Numbered from the stretch's first letter, positions 6,212 through 15,491 are shown. The stretch is 64,000 nt of DNA from Micromonospora lutea (GCF_016863535.1 NZ_BOPB01000011.1:62001-126000), one strand, 5' to 3'. Program-made: numbers and translations. Notes: a model not told the origin generated them from the sequence alone.

Positions 6212-9078
6212 CACCGGTCCCCGCTTCCCCGAGAGTTCTCGCCCACCAGGGCGAGGAAGGCGTCCTCCAGGCGGCGCCGGGGCACCACCCGGTCCACTGC
6301 GATCCCGGCCCGGACCAGTTCGGCGACCACCTCGCTGCGGGCGGTGCCGTTGGTGTCGACCACCAACTGCCCGTCGGCGTCGTCCAGAACCCGTACGCCA
6401 CCGAGGCCGTCGAGCACGGTGCGGGCCGCGGTCGGGTCACTCACCTCGACCAGCACGCTGGGCGAGTCACCGACGATCTCCTCCACCGGTCCGGAGGCCA
6501 CGATCCGGCCCTTGTTCACCACCACGGCGTGGGTGCAGGTCTGCTCCACCTCGGCGAGCAGATGGCTGGAGACCAGCACCGCCCGACCGTCGGTGGCGTA
6601 CCGCTGGAGCACCCGACGCATCTCGGCGATCTGCGGCGGATCCAGCCCGTCGGTCGGCTCGTCGAGGACCAGCAGTTCCGGCAGGCCGAGCATGGCCTGG
6701 GCGATGGCCAGCCGCTGCCGCATGCCGTGGCTGTACTTGCGCACCCGCCGGTGCACCGAGGAGCCCAGCCCGGCGATCTCCAGTGCCTGCTCGAAGTGGG
6801 CGTCGGCCTCCGGCCGGCCGGTCGCCCGCCAGTACGCCTTCAGGTTCTCCAGGCCGGACAGGTGCGGCAGGAATCCCGGCCCCTCCACCAGTGCGCCGAT
6901 CCGCGACAACACCGGTGAGCCGGCCACCAGCCGGTGCCCGAAGACGTAGATCTCTCCGGCGGTCGGCTGGGTCAGCCCCATCAGCACCCGCAGCGTGGTG
7001 GTCTTGCCGGCGCCGTTGGGCCCGAGCAGGCCGACCACCTGACCGGGATGCACCTCGAAGTCCACCTCGGAGACCGCGACGAAGCCGTCCGCGTACTCCT
7101 TGCGCAGTCGACGCACCGCCAGCGGGGTGTCCGCGTACTCGGGATGGATCGAGGTGTCCTGGCGGCGGTGCCGCCGGCGCAGCACGGCCACGAGCACGAC
7201 GAGCCCGACCACGATCGCGGCGATCAGCCCGACCAGGATCCAGCGCCAGAGCACCGCCTCGGTGGGGATCGGATCGCTGTCGACCGTCGGCAGGCTGACC
7301 GGGGTGTCGCCGAGCGCGACCGTGTGGACGGCCGGCTCGATCGGGGTCGTGTACGCCTGGTCCGAGGTGGCCACCACCAGCCGGAGCCGATGCCCGGCCT
7401 CCACCCGGTGCACGATCGCCGGCAGGGTCACCGTGACCGGCTCGGCCGCGTCGACGCTCGTCGGCAGATTGTCGAGCCGGATCGGCGCGATCAGCCCGCT
7501 CGGCAGGGTGGCCGCTCCCTCCGGGTCCACCACGTAGAGCTTGGCGAAGAGGACCGCCTCGCCGCTGCTCGACGCCGCGCGCAGGGACACGGTCGGCGCA
7601 CCGACGATGTCCACCGCCTCGGTCAGCGGCTCGGACTCGAACCGGGCGTGCTGCCCGGGTATGTCGCCGGCCACTCCACCGAGCAGTGAGCTCAACGAGC
7701 CGGCGAACGGTACCGAGGAGATCGCGGCGGGATTGCCACCGGGCGGGTTGGCCACCGGTTGGGCCGGGCCGGCCACAGCCACCTCGGTACGGGAGTCGCC
7801 GCCGAGGCCGGGATAGTCGTCGGTGCGGTAGCTGGTGGCGACCAGACCCCGGTCCATCGCGTCGAAGCCGGCGATCCGGGAGAAGGTGAAGGTTTCGCCC
7901 GGTGCCTCCCCGGTGCCCGCGACGTAGTGGTCGAGCCACTGGGCGGTGAGGAACTTGACCCGGTCGGAGTCGGTCTGCGGCCCGGAGCCGCCGTCATGGC
8001 CGCCGGTGAACCAGGCGACCCGCACCGGAGTGCCGTTCGCGGCGATGCCCCGGGCGTTGGCGTCGGCCTCGCCGAGCGGGAAGAGGGTGTCCGCCGCGCC
8101 CTGGATCAGCAGGGTGGGCGCCTCGATCCGGTTCAGCACGCCGGCCGGGCTGGACCGACGCAGCAGGTCGACGGCGGCCTGGTCGGCCCGTCCGGTAGCG
8201 GCGATGCGCAGGTACGCGGCGCAGACGTCGGCGGCGAAGCGGCCGCAGGAGGGATCGGGCAGAGCGCCGACGGCCGGTACGCCGGGTGCGGTGCCGGGCC
8301 CCTGGCCCGGTGCGGGGCTGGGTGGGCCAGCTCCCGGCGCGCCCTCCGGCGTCTCGGCTTCGGTGCCGGAGATCCCGGCCGGACCGGAGCCGACGTTTCC
8401 GCCACCCCCGAAGAAGATCCCGGCCCAGCCGGACTTGAACACGCCCTCGGCCGCTTCGCCGCCGGTGCTCTCCGGCAGGAAGGCGCGGGACAGGTCATTC
8501 CAGGTGATCATGGGAACGATCGCGTCGACCCGCTGGTCCTGGGCGGCGAGCAGCAGCGACAGCGCACCGCCGTAGGAGCCGCCGACCACGCCCACCCGGG
8601 GATCACCGGCCGCGTCGGTACGGATCTCGGGCCGCTCGGCGAGCCAGTCCAGCAGCCGCTGGGCGTCTCGTACCTCGTGGTCGGGACTGTCCAGGTGGAT
8701 CTGGCCGCCACTGCGGCCGAAGCCACGCGCGGTCCAGGTCAGGACGGCGTACCCTCGCTCGGCCAGTTCCTCGGCGTCGGTGCGGACGGACTCCTTGGTG
8801 CCGCCGAAGCCGTGCGCGAGCAGCACCGCCGGGGCCGCACGGCCTGCGGCGGCGTCACGCGGGAGATACAGCGTGGTGTCCAGGTCGACCGGCTCGTCAC
8901 CGTTGGGGCCAGACCGGACGGTGAGCAGCGCGGACTCGGTGCGGAAGCCCGGCCGATCCGGCCAGACCGCCCACACCAGGGTCACCGCCAGCAGGCCGAC
9001 AACGGCAGTGGCGGCGACGGCCCGGCGACCGGTGGGCAGGGCACGTCGGGCCCGAGCGGCCGAGAACGGCGATCTCAT
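6211..9078 (-). CDS. S15-type alpha/beta hydrolase fused to ABC ATPase
   Basis: A 955-residue two-part protein. After a signal anchor (residues about 18-38) comes an X-Pro dipeptidyl-peptidase (S15)-like alpha/beta hydrolase with the oxyanion region LLAHGFGGTKES, the nucleophile elbow GGSYGG (Ser168), and a later GGHDGG histidine region, then a beta-rich C-terminal domain. A transmembrane helix at about 610-632 (WILVGLIAAIVVGLVVLVAV) leads to a cytoplasmic ABC ATPase: Walker A GPNGAGKTT (Lys692), signature YSHGMRQR in place of LSGGQ, Walker B LLVLDEPTDGLDP. The topology places the hydrolase outside and the ATPase inside. The start at 9078 is chosen because the signal anchor begins there. It is coupled to the permease gene downstream. 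The substrate is unknown; release or trimming of an exported or imported peptide or ester is an inference. Confidence 0.88.
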   Translation of the reverse strand: MRSPFSAARARRALPTGRRAVAATAVVGLLAVTLVWAVWPDRPGFRTESALLTVRSGPNGDEPVDLDTTLYLPRDAAAGRAAPAVLLAHGFGGTKESVRTDAEELAERGYAVLTWTARGFGRSGGQIHLDSPDHEVRDAQRLLDWLAERPEIRTDAAGDPRVGVVGGSYGGALSLLLAAQDQRVDAIVPMITWNDLSRAFLPESTGGEAAEGVFKSGWAGIFFGGGGNVGSGPAGISGTEAETPEGAPGAGPPSPAPGQGPGTAPGVPAVGALPDPSCGRFAADVCAAYLRIAATGRADQAAVDLLRRSSPAGVLNRIEAPTLLIQGAADTLFPLGEADANARGIAANGTPVRVAWFTGGHDGGSGPQTDSDRVKFLTAQWLDHYVAGTGEAPGETFTFSRIAGFDAMDRGLVATSYRTDDYPGLGGDSRTEVAVAGPAQPVANPPGGNPAAISSVPFAGSLSSLLGGVAGDIPGQHARFESEPLTEAVDIVGAPTVSLRAASSSGEAVLFAKLYVVDPEGAATLPSGLIAPIRLDNLPTSVDAAEPVTVTLPAIVHRVEAGHRLRLVVATSDQAYTTPIEPAVHTVALGDTPVSLPTVDSDPIPTEAVLWRWILVGLIAAIVVGLVVLVAVLRRRHRRQDTSIHPEYADTPLAVRRLRKEYADGFVAVSEVDFEVHPGQVVGLLGPNGAGKTTTLRVLMGLTQPTAGEIYVFGHRLVAGSPVLSRIGALVEGPGFLPHLSGLENLKAYWRATGRPEADAHFEQALEIAGLGSSVHRRVRKYSHGMRQRLAIAQAMLGLPELLVLDEPTDGLDPPQIAEMRRVLQRYATDGRAVLVSSHLLAEVEQTCTHAVVVNKGRIVASGPVEEIVGDSPSVLVEVSDPTAARTVLDGLGGVRVLDDADGQLVVDTNGTARSEVVAELVRAGIAVDRVVPRRRLEDAFLALVGENSRGSGDR

Positions 9079-9447
9079 TGGGCACACGGTACGGCGCGAC
9101 ACCTGAGTATTAGCTGAGATCCGCCGTACGTTCGTTCTGGTAGCCCGATCGTCAACCGACGAAGGTCGTCCGCACAGAGTCCAGTCGGCGAACCTTTGGG
9201 ACGAATTCACATCGTGGAAATTCCTGCCTTTCACTGGAATCTAGACTCAAGTACGCCTATCTCCTACATGAGCGGCACCCACCGTGAGCGAATTGATCGC
9301 CGTGAGTAACATCGCTCGAAGTGACGCAAAGCTGACGCTTGCAGACCGACCCCAGAGCACCAGGCTTCGATTAGTTTTCCGGTCCGGCGCACGGGACCGG
9401 CTCGTCGACGCCGTCGGACAACCTGCGCCACGCCGGAGGAGACAACC
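9079..9447. other. Divergent intergenic region, 369 bp
   Basis: Lies between the divergent hydrolase-ATPase and conservon-associated genes. No convincing gene is present. A TAATAC (minus strand, plus coordinates 9107-9112) could be a -10 element for the fusion gene, and GGAGGAGA directly precedes the plus-strand ATG at 9448. It must hold promoters in both directions, but I cannot assign -35 elements with confidence. Confidence 0.5.
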
Positions 9448-10620
9448 ATGACCGTTCCCGCTCCGCGGGTTCGTCGCCGAACCCGGAGACCGGGCCGGCT
9501 GTTGCCGCTGCTACTCGCCACCGCGCTGCTGCTGCCGGTGGCGTTCCTTGTCGTACAGGCACACCAACTCGTCGACGCCGACCGCGACATCGTCGCGCGG
9601 GAGCGACTCGGCGTCGAATATCTCCGGGCCCTCGGTCCGGTGACCGACGCGCTGGTCGACGCGCAGAGCGCCGCCGTCACCGGCCGGTCGCTGCGCCGGG
9701 ACACCCTCGACCAGGCGGTCGAGCGGGCCGCCGCAGTCGACGCCCGCATCGGTGGCGAGTTGAGCACCAGCGAGCGGTGGGCCGGGCTCCGCGCGAAGCT
9801 GGAGGCCCTGCCCGAACGCCCGCTCACCGACCCGGAGGCCGCCTTCACCGTGTACGGAGAGGTCACCGACCTGCTGCTGGCCCTGCACGGCAAGGTCCGC
9901 GAGACCTCCGGTCTGGTCCGGGACCCCGGTGCCGACGCGTACTTCCTTCAGGACGGCGTCGGGGAAGAGATGCCGGAGGCGGTGGTGGCCGCCGGCCGCC
10001 TCACCGACCTGGCCGTGCTGATGAACCGCCGGCCCGCCGCCGAACGGCTCCAGTCACTCGTCCAGCTGGCCACCCTCCGGGGTGCCGCTCTGCAACCCGC
10101 CAACGACCTGGCCAACAACCTGCGGTCGGTGGTGGAGAACACGGAGAGCGCCGACCTGGGCGCGAACGTGCTCAACCCCTTCGACGCCTACCAGCGGGCC
10201 GTCGAGACGATGGCCCTGCACTCACAGCCGACCAACCGGGCCGGCACGATCGACACGACCCGGCTCCTGGCCGCCCGCAACGAGGCGCAGCAGGCCGCGA
10301 AGCAGCTCCAACCGGTCCTCCTCGACGAGATCGACCGGCTGTTGGTGGAGCGACTCGACGAGTTGGACCGGGATCGTCTGCTGATCTTCGGCGCGGGCGG
10401 CCTCGCCGTACTGCTGCTGATCGGCCTCGCGGTGAATGGCTGGATGTCCGCTCCGCGAGACGCCTCGGCCGCGACCGCGGACGGTGTGACACCCGGACCG
10501 CCGACCGATGGCCGGTGGGACCCCGCCGGGACACGTCCCGTCGAGCAGTCACCGACCCTTCAGCCGGTGGGACAGGTCCACGAGCCGGATCGGTGGAGGC
10601 CCTTCGATGCTGCTCGGTAA
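9448..10620 (+). CDS. Two-helix membrane sensor-like protein, conservon partner
   Basis: A 390-residue protein with a basic N-terminus, a transmembrane helix (about 18-37, LLPLLLATALLLPVAFLVV), a long helical extracytoplasmic region (about 40-308) rich in Leu, Arg and Glu, a second helix (about 311-330, LIFGAGGLAVLLLIGLAV) and a short cytoplasmic tail rich in Pro. This is the layout of the sensor half of a membrane kinase without any kinase domain. The extracellular part contains a FTVYGEVTDLLLALHGKV segment and resembles helical nitrate-sensing or four-helix sensor domains, but I cannot name the family. GGAGGAGA precedes the ATG. Its 3' end overlaps the cvnA start by 14 bases, so the two are co-translated. 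Confidence 0.8.
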   Translation: MTVPAPRVRRRTRRPGRLLPLLLATALLLPVAFLVVQAHQLVDADRDIVARERLGVEYLRALGPVTDALVDAQSAAVTGRSLRRDTLDQAVERAAAVDARIGGELSTSERWAGLRAKLEALPERPLTDPEAAFTVYGEVTDLLLALHGKVRETSGLVRDPGADAYFLQDGVGEEMPEAVVAAGRLTDLAVLMNRRPAAERLQSLVQLATLRGAALQPANDLANNLRSVVENTESADLGANVLNPFDAYQRAVETMALHSQPTNRAGTIDTTRLLAARNEAQQAAKQLQPVLLDEIDRLLVERLDELDRDRLLIFGAGGLAVLLLIGLAVNGWMSAPRDASAATADGVTPGPPTDGRWDPAGTRPVEQSPTLQPVGQVHEPDRWRPFDAAR

Positions 10621-13195
10621 GCTCCGGATCCGGGGCAAGCTCACCCTGCTGGTGACCATTCCCCTGCTCTGCATGCTGGGGCTGACCCTGCCGGTGGTCT
10701 GGGAACGGGCCGGCGTCGCCCAGCGGGCCGGCGACATCGACCAGACCGTCCAGCTCGCCAGCCGGGTCGGCACCCTGCTCCAGCACATGCAGCGGGAACG
10801 CATGCTCGCCATCGGTTTCCTGCTCGGGCAGGTGGAACGCACCACACTGGTGCAGGAGATCACCGAGGTGGACGACCGGATCGTCGACCTACGGGCCGAG
10901 TTCGACAGCGACCTTCCGGCCGAGGTGGACGGGGCGCTCGAAGGCGTCCAGCAACTGGCCGGGCTGCGCACCGCCGTACTGGCCGGCCAGGCGGAACCGG
11001 CACAGGTCATCGGCGCGTACGGGCCGGTCCACCTCGCCTTGATCGACTCTCTGCGGCTGCCGTACGACGTGGACACCCGGACCCCCGCCGGACGGCAGAC
11101 GCTGGCCCTGGACAGCATCCTGCGCAAGAGCGAGGGACTCAGCGGCGGCGGGGCACTGATCGTGCTGGTCGCCAGCTCGCCGAACCCACAGTTCGCCACC
11201 GCCTTCGTGGCCAACATGGCCACCCTCAGTTCGGAGAGCGACAAGATGCTCGGCCTGCTCACCCCGGAGCAGAAGGCGCTGGTGAACATCGAGCAGACCG
11301 CAGTGGACGCCCGGACCAGCCCGGAGTTCCTGCAACAGAGCGCCCAGGACCCGGCCGCGGCCGTGGCGGACATTCCCATCCAGGCCCTCTTCCCGACCGT
11401 CTCCTCACTGGTCACGCTGGGCCAGTTCGTCGAGAAGAAGCTGGTCGCCGACGTGACCGCCGAGGTACGCACGCAACGGCAGGCGGCGCTGTCCGGGGCG
11501 TACTGGGTGACCGCGCTGGTCACGGTGATCCTGATCGGCGTGGTGCTGCTCGCCCTGGCCATCGGCCGTACGGTGACCGGACCGCTGACCCGCCTCACCC
11601 GCTCCGCCGACCGGGTCGCCCGGGTCGCCGAGTCCGAGCTGGTCCGGGTGGCCGACGACGAGGTCGACAACGCCCAACCCGTTCGCCTCGATCCGGTCGA
11701 CATTCGCGCCCGGGACGAGATCGGCGACCTGGCCCGCGCCTTCGAACGGGTGCAGAACACGGCCGCGCGGCTGGTGGAACGGCAGGCGGCGAGCCGTCGC
11801 AACGTCGCGCAGATGTTCGGTCACGTCGGCCGGCGTACCCAGAACCTGGTCGGGCGGCAGATTGCCCTGATCGACCGGTTGGAGCAGCAGGAGACCGATC
11901 CGGGGCGGCTGGAGAACCTGTACCGGCTCGACCACATCTCCAGCCGGCTGCGGCGCAACGCGGGCAACCTCGTGGTGCTCTCCGGCGCGGTGGGCGACGT
12001 CGCGCATGTCGCGCCGGTTCCGCTGGCCAACGTGGTCCGGCTCGCCCTCGGTGAGATCGAGGACTACACCCGGGTGGACGTTCAGGTCCCGACCGAGGCC
12101 GAGGCGGCACCGGCGATCGTCGGCGACCTGGTCCTGGCGCTCGCCGAACTGATGGAGAACGCCACCGTCTTCTCGCCGCCGCACGCCAGGGTGGTGGTCA
12201 GCGGCGAGCTCACCGAACACGGCGTACAGCTCACCGTGGTCGACCACGGCATCGGCATGACCGAGGCGCGGCTGACCGACGAGAACGCCCGCCTCACCCG
12301 TCGGGAACGGCTGGATCTCGCCCCGACCGAGGTGCTGGGGCTGTTCGTGGTCGGTCGGTTGGCCCGCCGGCACCGCTGGACGGTCGGTCTCTCCGCCACC
12401 CCCGGCGGCGGCGTCACCGCCACCCTCCAGATTCCCCGTACGTCCCTGGTCCTCGGGACGCCCGAGCCGACCGGCCCGCCGGTTCCGCCAGTCGGCCGGG
12501 CCACGCCGGTGGCCACTCTCCCGGCCCGGCAGCAGCTTGAGCCGGTGCCACCGGCCCGGGGCATCCCGGCGGCGGTCGGCGTGGTCGACCCGGCGACGGA
12601 TTCGGCGGGCGTGCCGGCCGGGTTCAACCCGACGCTGTTGACCCGGGCCACCGAGAGCCTGGAGGTGACGGAGTCCTGGGACGCCTTCGCCACCGTCCCG
12701 GAAACCACCGAGAAGACCGACGCGGAGCCGGCCGTACCGACCGGGATCGACGCGGCGACCGTCACCGTGCCGCAGGTCAAACCGGTCCCGGCGACCCCAC
12801 CGGCCTCGATGCCCGGCATCCGGCAGCGGGTGCCGGGAGCCAGTCTGCCGATGACGGCACCGAAGGGTGGTCCGGTCGGTGCCACCGGCGTCGATCCGAA
12901 CGCCGCCCGCGCCGCTGTCGAGGCGTTCGAGTCGGGGGTACGCCGGGCCGAGCGGAACCAGGCCGATGCCCTTCCTCAGCCGGTCGAACCGCCGGTTCCC
13001 CCTGGGTTGTCACAGCTGTCCCGCAGGGTGCCCGGCGCCAACCTGATCGCGCAGCTACCGCAGCAACCGCTCACTCAGGACCCGGGCGACCCGGCCGAGG
13101 TCCGCGATCGCATCAACGCGTTCGAGACGGGCGTGGCCCGGGCTCTGCGCGATGTCCGTAACGACCGCAGCGACAACGAAGGAACGCCACGGTGA
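10607..13195 (+). CDS. cvnA: Conservon sensor histidine kinase CvnA
   Basis: An 862-residue membrane histidine kinase. TM1 is about residues 9-30; the extracytoplasmic helical domain (about 38-300) fits the nitrate/nitrite-sensing (NIT) type, with MQRERMLAIGFLLG near its start; TM2 is about 302-325; a HAMP-like linker follows. The phosphoacceptor region is YRLDHISSRLRRNAGNL with His443. The ATPase domain has the N box AELMENATVF (Asn518), the G1 box DHGIGM and a C-terminal PGGGVTATL. The tail (about 625-862) is Pro-, Ala- and Val-rich with two copies of an RVPGA-Nx-AFE-GV module. GGTGGAGG eight bases before ATG 10607 sets the start. In conservons the kinase acts with CvnB, CvnC and CvnD at the membrane, comparable to a G-protein-coupled complex. 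Confidence 0.92.
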   Translation: MLLGKLRIRGKLTLLVTIPLLCMLGLTLPVVWERAGVAQRAGDIDQTVQLASRVGTLLQHMQRERMLAIGFLLGQVERTTLVQEITEVDDRIVDLRAEFDSDLPAEVDGALEGVQQLAGLRTAVLAGQAEPAQVIGAYGPVHLALIDSLRLPYDVDTRTPAGRQTLALDSILRKSEGLSGGGALIVLVASSPNPQFATAFVANMATLSSESDKMLGLLTPEQKALVNIEQTAVDARTSPEFLQQSAQDPAAAVADIPIQALFPTVSSLVTLGQFVEKKLVADVTAEVRTQRQAALSGAYWVTALVTVILIGVVLLALAIGRTVTGPLTRLTRSADRVARVAESELVRVADDEVDNAQPVRLDPVDIRARDEIGDLARAFERVQNTAARLVERQAASRRNVAQMFGHVGRRTQNLVGRQIALIDRLEQQETDPGRLENLYRLDHISSRLRRNAGNLVVLSGAVGDVAHVAPVPLANVVRLALGEIEDYTRVDVQVPTEAEAAPAIVGDLVLALAELMENATVFSPPHARVVVSGELTEHGVQLTVVDHGIGMTEARLTDENARLTRRERLDLAPTEVLGLFVVGRLARRHRWTVGLSATPGGGVTATLQIPRTSLVLGTPEPTGPPVPPVGRATPVATLPARQQLEPVPPARGIPAAVGVVDPATDSAGVPAGFNPTLLTRATESLEVTESWDAFATVPETTEKTDAEPAVPTGIDAATVTVPQVKPVPATPPASMPGIRQRVPGASLPMTAPKGGPVGATGVDPNAARAAVEAFESGVRRAERNQADALPQPVEPPVPPGLSQLSRRVPGANLIAQLPQQPLTQDPGDPAEVRDRINAFETGVARALRDVRNDRSDNEGTPR

Positions 13196-13662
13196 CCAGC
13201 CCGCACGTGCACGAGAACCTCGACCACCAGAGCCATCCGGCCGGCGACCTCAGCCCCGAGGCCCGCACCTTCAACTGGCTTCTGGACTCCTTCACCTCGG
13301 GAACCGCCGGGGTGCTGGAGGCGATCGCCGTGTCGTCGGACGGTCTGCTGATGGCCATGTCCGCGATCAAGGACAGGTCCAACGCGGAACGTCTCGCCGC
13401 GGTGGTCTCCGGCATGACCAGCCTGGCCGGCGGGGCGGCCAGTTGGTACGCGTTGGGCGGCCTGAACCGGGTGGTGGTGGACATGGCCGAGGGTTATCTC
13501 CTGATCAGCGCGATCAGCAGCGGTTCGGTCCTCGGCGTCGTCGCCGACCGCTCGGCGAACCTGGGCACCGTCGCCTACGAGATGACCCTCTTCGCCGGTC
13601 GAGCCGGCGGTGCGCTCACTCCGCGCCTGATCGCCGAACTCAAGAACTCCGTACAGCAATGA
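13192..13662 (+). CDS. cvnB: Roadblock/LC7 protein CvnB
   Basis: A 156-residue Roadblock/LC7-domain protein. After a His-rich N-terminus comes NWLLDSFTSGTAGVLEAIAVS, split over a helix-strand boundary, then the domain core with SSDGLLMAMS, a helix ERLAAVVSGMTSLAGG, a YLLISAIS strand and a final VAYEMTLFAGRAG helix. CvnB proteins are thought to act as a scaffold or regulator of the partner small GTPase CvnD. The GTG start overlaps the cvnA stop (GTGA), and its own stop overlaps the cvnC ATG, so the stretch is translated as a coupled chain. Confidence 0.93.
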   Translation: MTSPHVHENLDHQSHPAGDLSPEARTFNWLLDSFTSGTAGVLEAIAVSSDGLLMAMSAIKDRSNAERLAAVVSGMTSLAGGAASWYALGGLNRVVVDMAEGYLLISAISSGSVLGVVADRSANLGTVAYEMTLFAGRAGGALTPRLIAELKNSVQQ

Positions 13663-14141
13663 ATCCCGACGCCGCCGGCGCAGAACAGGAGCCGGTGATC
13701 CGCATCCGGCCCTACCTGCGTGAGTCCTCGCCGACCGGCTCCGCCGGCCCGGCGGGCACACCGGCGGCGGCGGGATCGGAGCCCGAGGAGGCCGGACCGA
13801 CCGGACCGCGCCCCTTCGTGCTGACCGCCGGCCGGGTGGCCGGCGCTGACCCCACGATCGGCCTGGAGACCCAGGTGACCGCTCGACCGGCCAGCGAACC
13901 GTGGAGCGTCACGGCCACCCGGTTGAGCCCGGAACTCCAGGCGATCGTGGCGCTCTGCGGTGAGCCGATCTCGGTCGCCGAGATCTCCGCAAAGACCCGG
14001 TTGCACTTCGGCGTGACCCGGGTGCTGGTGGGCGACCTGCGCGCCGCCGGTCACCTGGACGTGCACGTGACCGACGCCGAGGACGCCCTCGACCCCGACG
14101 TGATCCTGCGAGTGATTGATGGACTTCGTGCAATCTCCTGA
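13659..14141 (+). CDS. cvnC: DUF742 protein CvnC
   Basis: A 160-residue DUF742 protein, third component of the conservon. The N-terminal part opens with VIRIRPYLRE and a disordered Ser/Pro/Ala/Gly linker, then PFVLTAGR leads into the winged-helix-like core: LSPELQAIVALC, the helix-turn-helix-like ISVAEISAKTRLHFGVTRVL and LVGDLRAAGHLDVH. The ATG overlaps the cvnB stop as ATGA. The cvnD gene starts 23 bases before its end. DUF742 members bind the other Cvn proteins; direct DNA binding has not been established for the family as far as I know. Confidence 0.93.
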   Translation: MNPDAAGAEQEPVIRIRPYLRESSPTGSAGPAGTPAAAGSEPEEAGPTGPRPFVLTAGRVAGADPTIGLETQVTARPASEPWSVTATRLSPELQAIVALCGEPISVAEISAKTRLHFGVTRVLVGDLRAAGHLDVHVTDAEDALDPDVILRVIDGLRAIS

Positions 14142-14892
14142 CTGGCCCGCAGCACCACCGGGCACGCTCGCCGCCAACAGCGCCGCGACCCGCTACGGCG
14201 GCCCCACGCCGCCCCCGCCGTCCATCGGCCGGGCCGCCGCGCCACCGCCACCGCCACCGCACTCCGCCACCGCACCCCCGCCGTACCGGCCGCCAGCCAC
14301 GACGCCAGCCGCCACGGGTACGCACCGGACGAAGCCGCCGATTCCGGTGAAGATCCTGGTGGCAGGTGGCTTCGGGGTCGGCAAGACCACCACCGTGGGC
14401 TCGATCTCGGAGATCGCCCCGCTGACCACCGAGGCGGAGATGACCACCGCCGGAATCGGGGTCGACGACCCTGGTCAGCGCTCCGGAAAGACCACCACCA
14501 CGGTGGCGATGGACTTCGGCTGTGTCACCATCGATCGCAGCCTGAAGCTCTACCTGTTCGGCACGCCGGGTCAGACCCGTTTCGGCTTCATGTGGGACGA
14601 CCTTGCCCGGGGTGCGCTCGGCGCTCTGGTGGTGGTCGACAGCGCCCGGCTCGACGACTGCTACCCGGCGATCGATTTCTTCGAACGGGCGGGACTGCCG
14701 TTCGTTGTCGGGGTGAACGCCTTCGACGGGCGGTTGGCGCACGACCTCAGTGCGATCCGGTGGGCTCTGGCGATCGGCGAACATGTACCACTGGTGCAGT
14801 TCGACGCGCGGGACCGGCTCTCGGTCAGGGACGCTCTGCTGGTCGTCCTGGACCGCGCGCTGGACCGGGCCACCCGGGAGAAGCGGGCCTGA
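14119..14892 (+). CDS. cvnD: Conservon GTP-binding protein CvnD
   Basis: About 257 residues: a Pro-rich disordered N-terminus (about 10-70), then a small-GTPase domain. Walker A is GGFGVGKTT (residues 83-91, Lys89), a switch region with DFGCVTI, the DxxG equivalent LFGTPGQTRFGFMW, and an NKxD-equivalent GVNAFDG. The substitution of NKxD by NAFD is usual in this bacterial family. It is the switch component of the conservon complex. The ATG at 14119 is preferred over the TTG three bases upstream; it overlaps cvnC by 23 bases. Confidence 0.93.
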   Translation: MDFVQSPDWPAAPPGTLAANSAATRYGGPTPPPPSIGRAAAPPPPPPHSATAPPPYRPPATTPAATGTHRTKPPIPVKILVAGGFGVGKTTTVGSISEIAPLTTEAEMTTAGIGVDDPGQRSGKTTTTVAMDFGCVTIDRSLKLYLFGTPGQTRFGFMWDDLARGALGALVVVDSARLDDCYPAIDFFERAGLPFVVGVNAFDGRLAHDLSAIRWALAIGEHVPLVQFDARDRLSVRDALLVVLDRALDRATREKRA

Positions 14893-14925
14893 GCCGACCG
14901 GCTCGCAGGCCCCTCGTGGGAAGGG

Positions 14926-15471
14926 GTGAGGCGGATGAGAGGCGGACTGGACGAGACTCTGGCCCGGATGCGTCGGCGCGAGGAGGCGCTGCGTCGACGG
15001 GCCGCTGACCCGATCGTGGCGGCCGACGACCAGCCCGGTCGGGAACCGGATCCGGGTCACGGGTCCGGTTCCGGTTGGAGCGGGGTTGAAAGCCGCAACG
15101 CGGGACCCGGCTGGACCGGTGTTCGCGAACCGGCCCACGAGACGCCGTCACGGCACCCGGTGGAGGACGTGGCCGAGGCGCTGCGCGCAGCCGTGGCAGC
15201 GCATCCGGGTGCCTCCGTGGTCGCCCGGGTCGAACACGACGGGGAGGCGTACGACCTGCGGGTGGGCTGGGTCGACCAGGAGGTCCGGGTCAGCGGGCAA
15301 TCCGCCGCGCCGCCACCGTCCTGGCCGCTGTCGGTCAAGACCGTGCCCGGCTGGGCCTCCGCCCAGGACGGGTTGAGCGAGGACCCGGCGGCCCGGTTGG
15401 CCGAGCTGATCCGCCGGGATCCGTCCCTGCTCAGCGGGGAGGAGCGGGCGGGCTTACCGGAGGCCGGGTGA
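14926..15471 (+). CDS. Hypothetical protein after the conservon
   Basis: A 181-residue protein that I do not recognise. Residues 1-30 form a basic helix (ETLARMRRREEALRRRAAD), 30-80 a Gly/Ser/Pro-rich linker, and 80-180 an alpha/beta region with DVAEALRAAVAAHPGASVV, a strand pair DGEAYDLRVGW and VDQEVRVSG, and a C-terminal helix AARLAELIRRDPSLL. It has no membrane segment or cysteine. The GTG at 14926 is preceded by GGGAAGGG; ATG at 14935 is an alternative. It sits 33 bases after cvnD and 20 before the AAA ATPase, so it probably belongs to the same transcript. Confidence 0.7.
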   Translation: MRRMRGGLDETLARMRRREEALRRRAADPIVAADDQPGREPDPGHGSGSGWSGVESRNAGPGWTGVREPAHETPSRHPVEDVAEALRAAVAAHPGASVVARVEHDGEAYDLRVGWVDQEVRVSGQSAAPPPSWPLSVKTVPGWASAQDGLSEDPAARLAELIRRDPSLLSGEERAGLPEAG

Positions 15472-15491
15472 CCAGGCGTTAGGGTCGGGCG

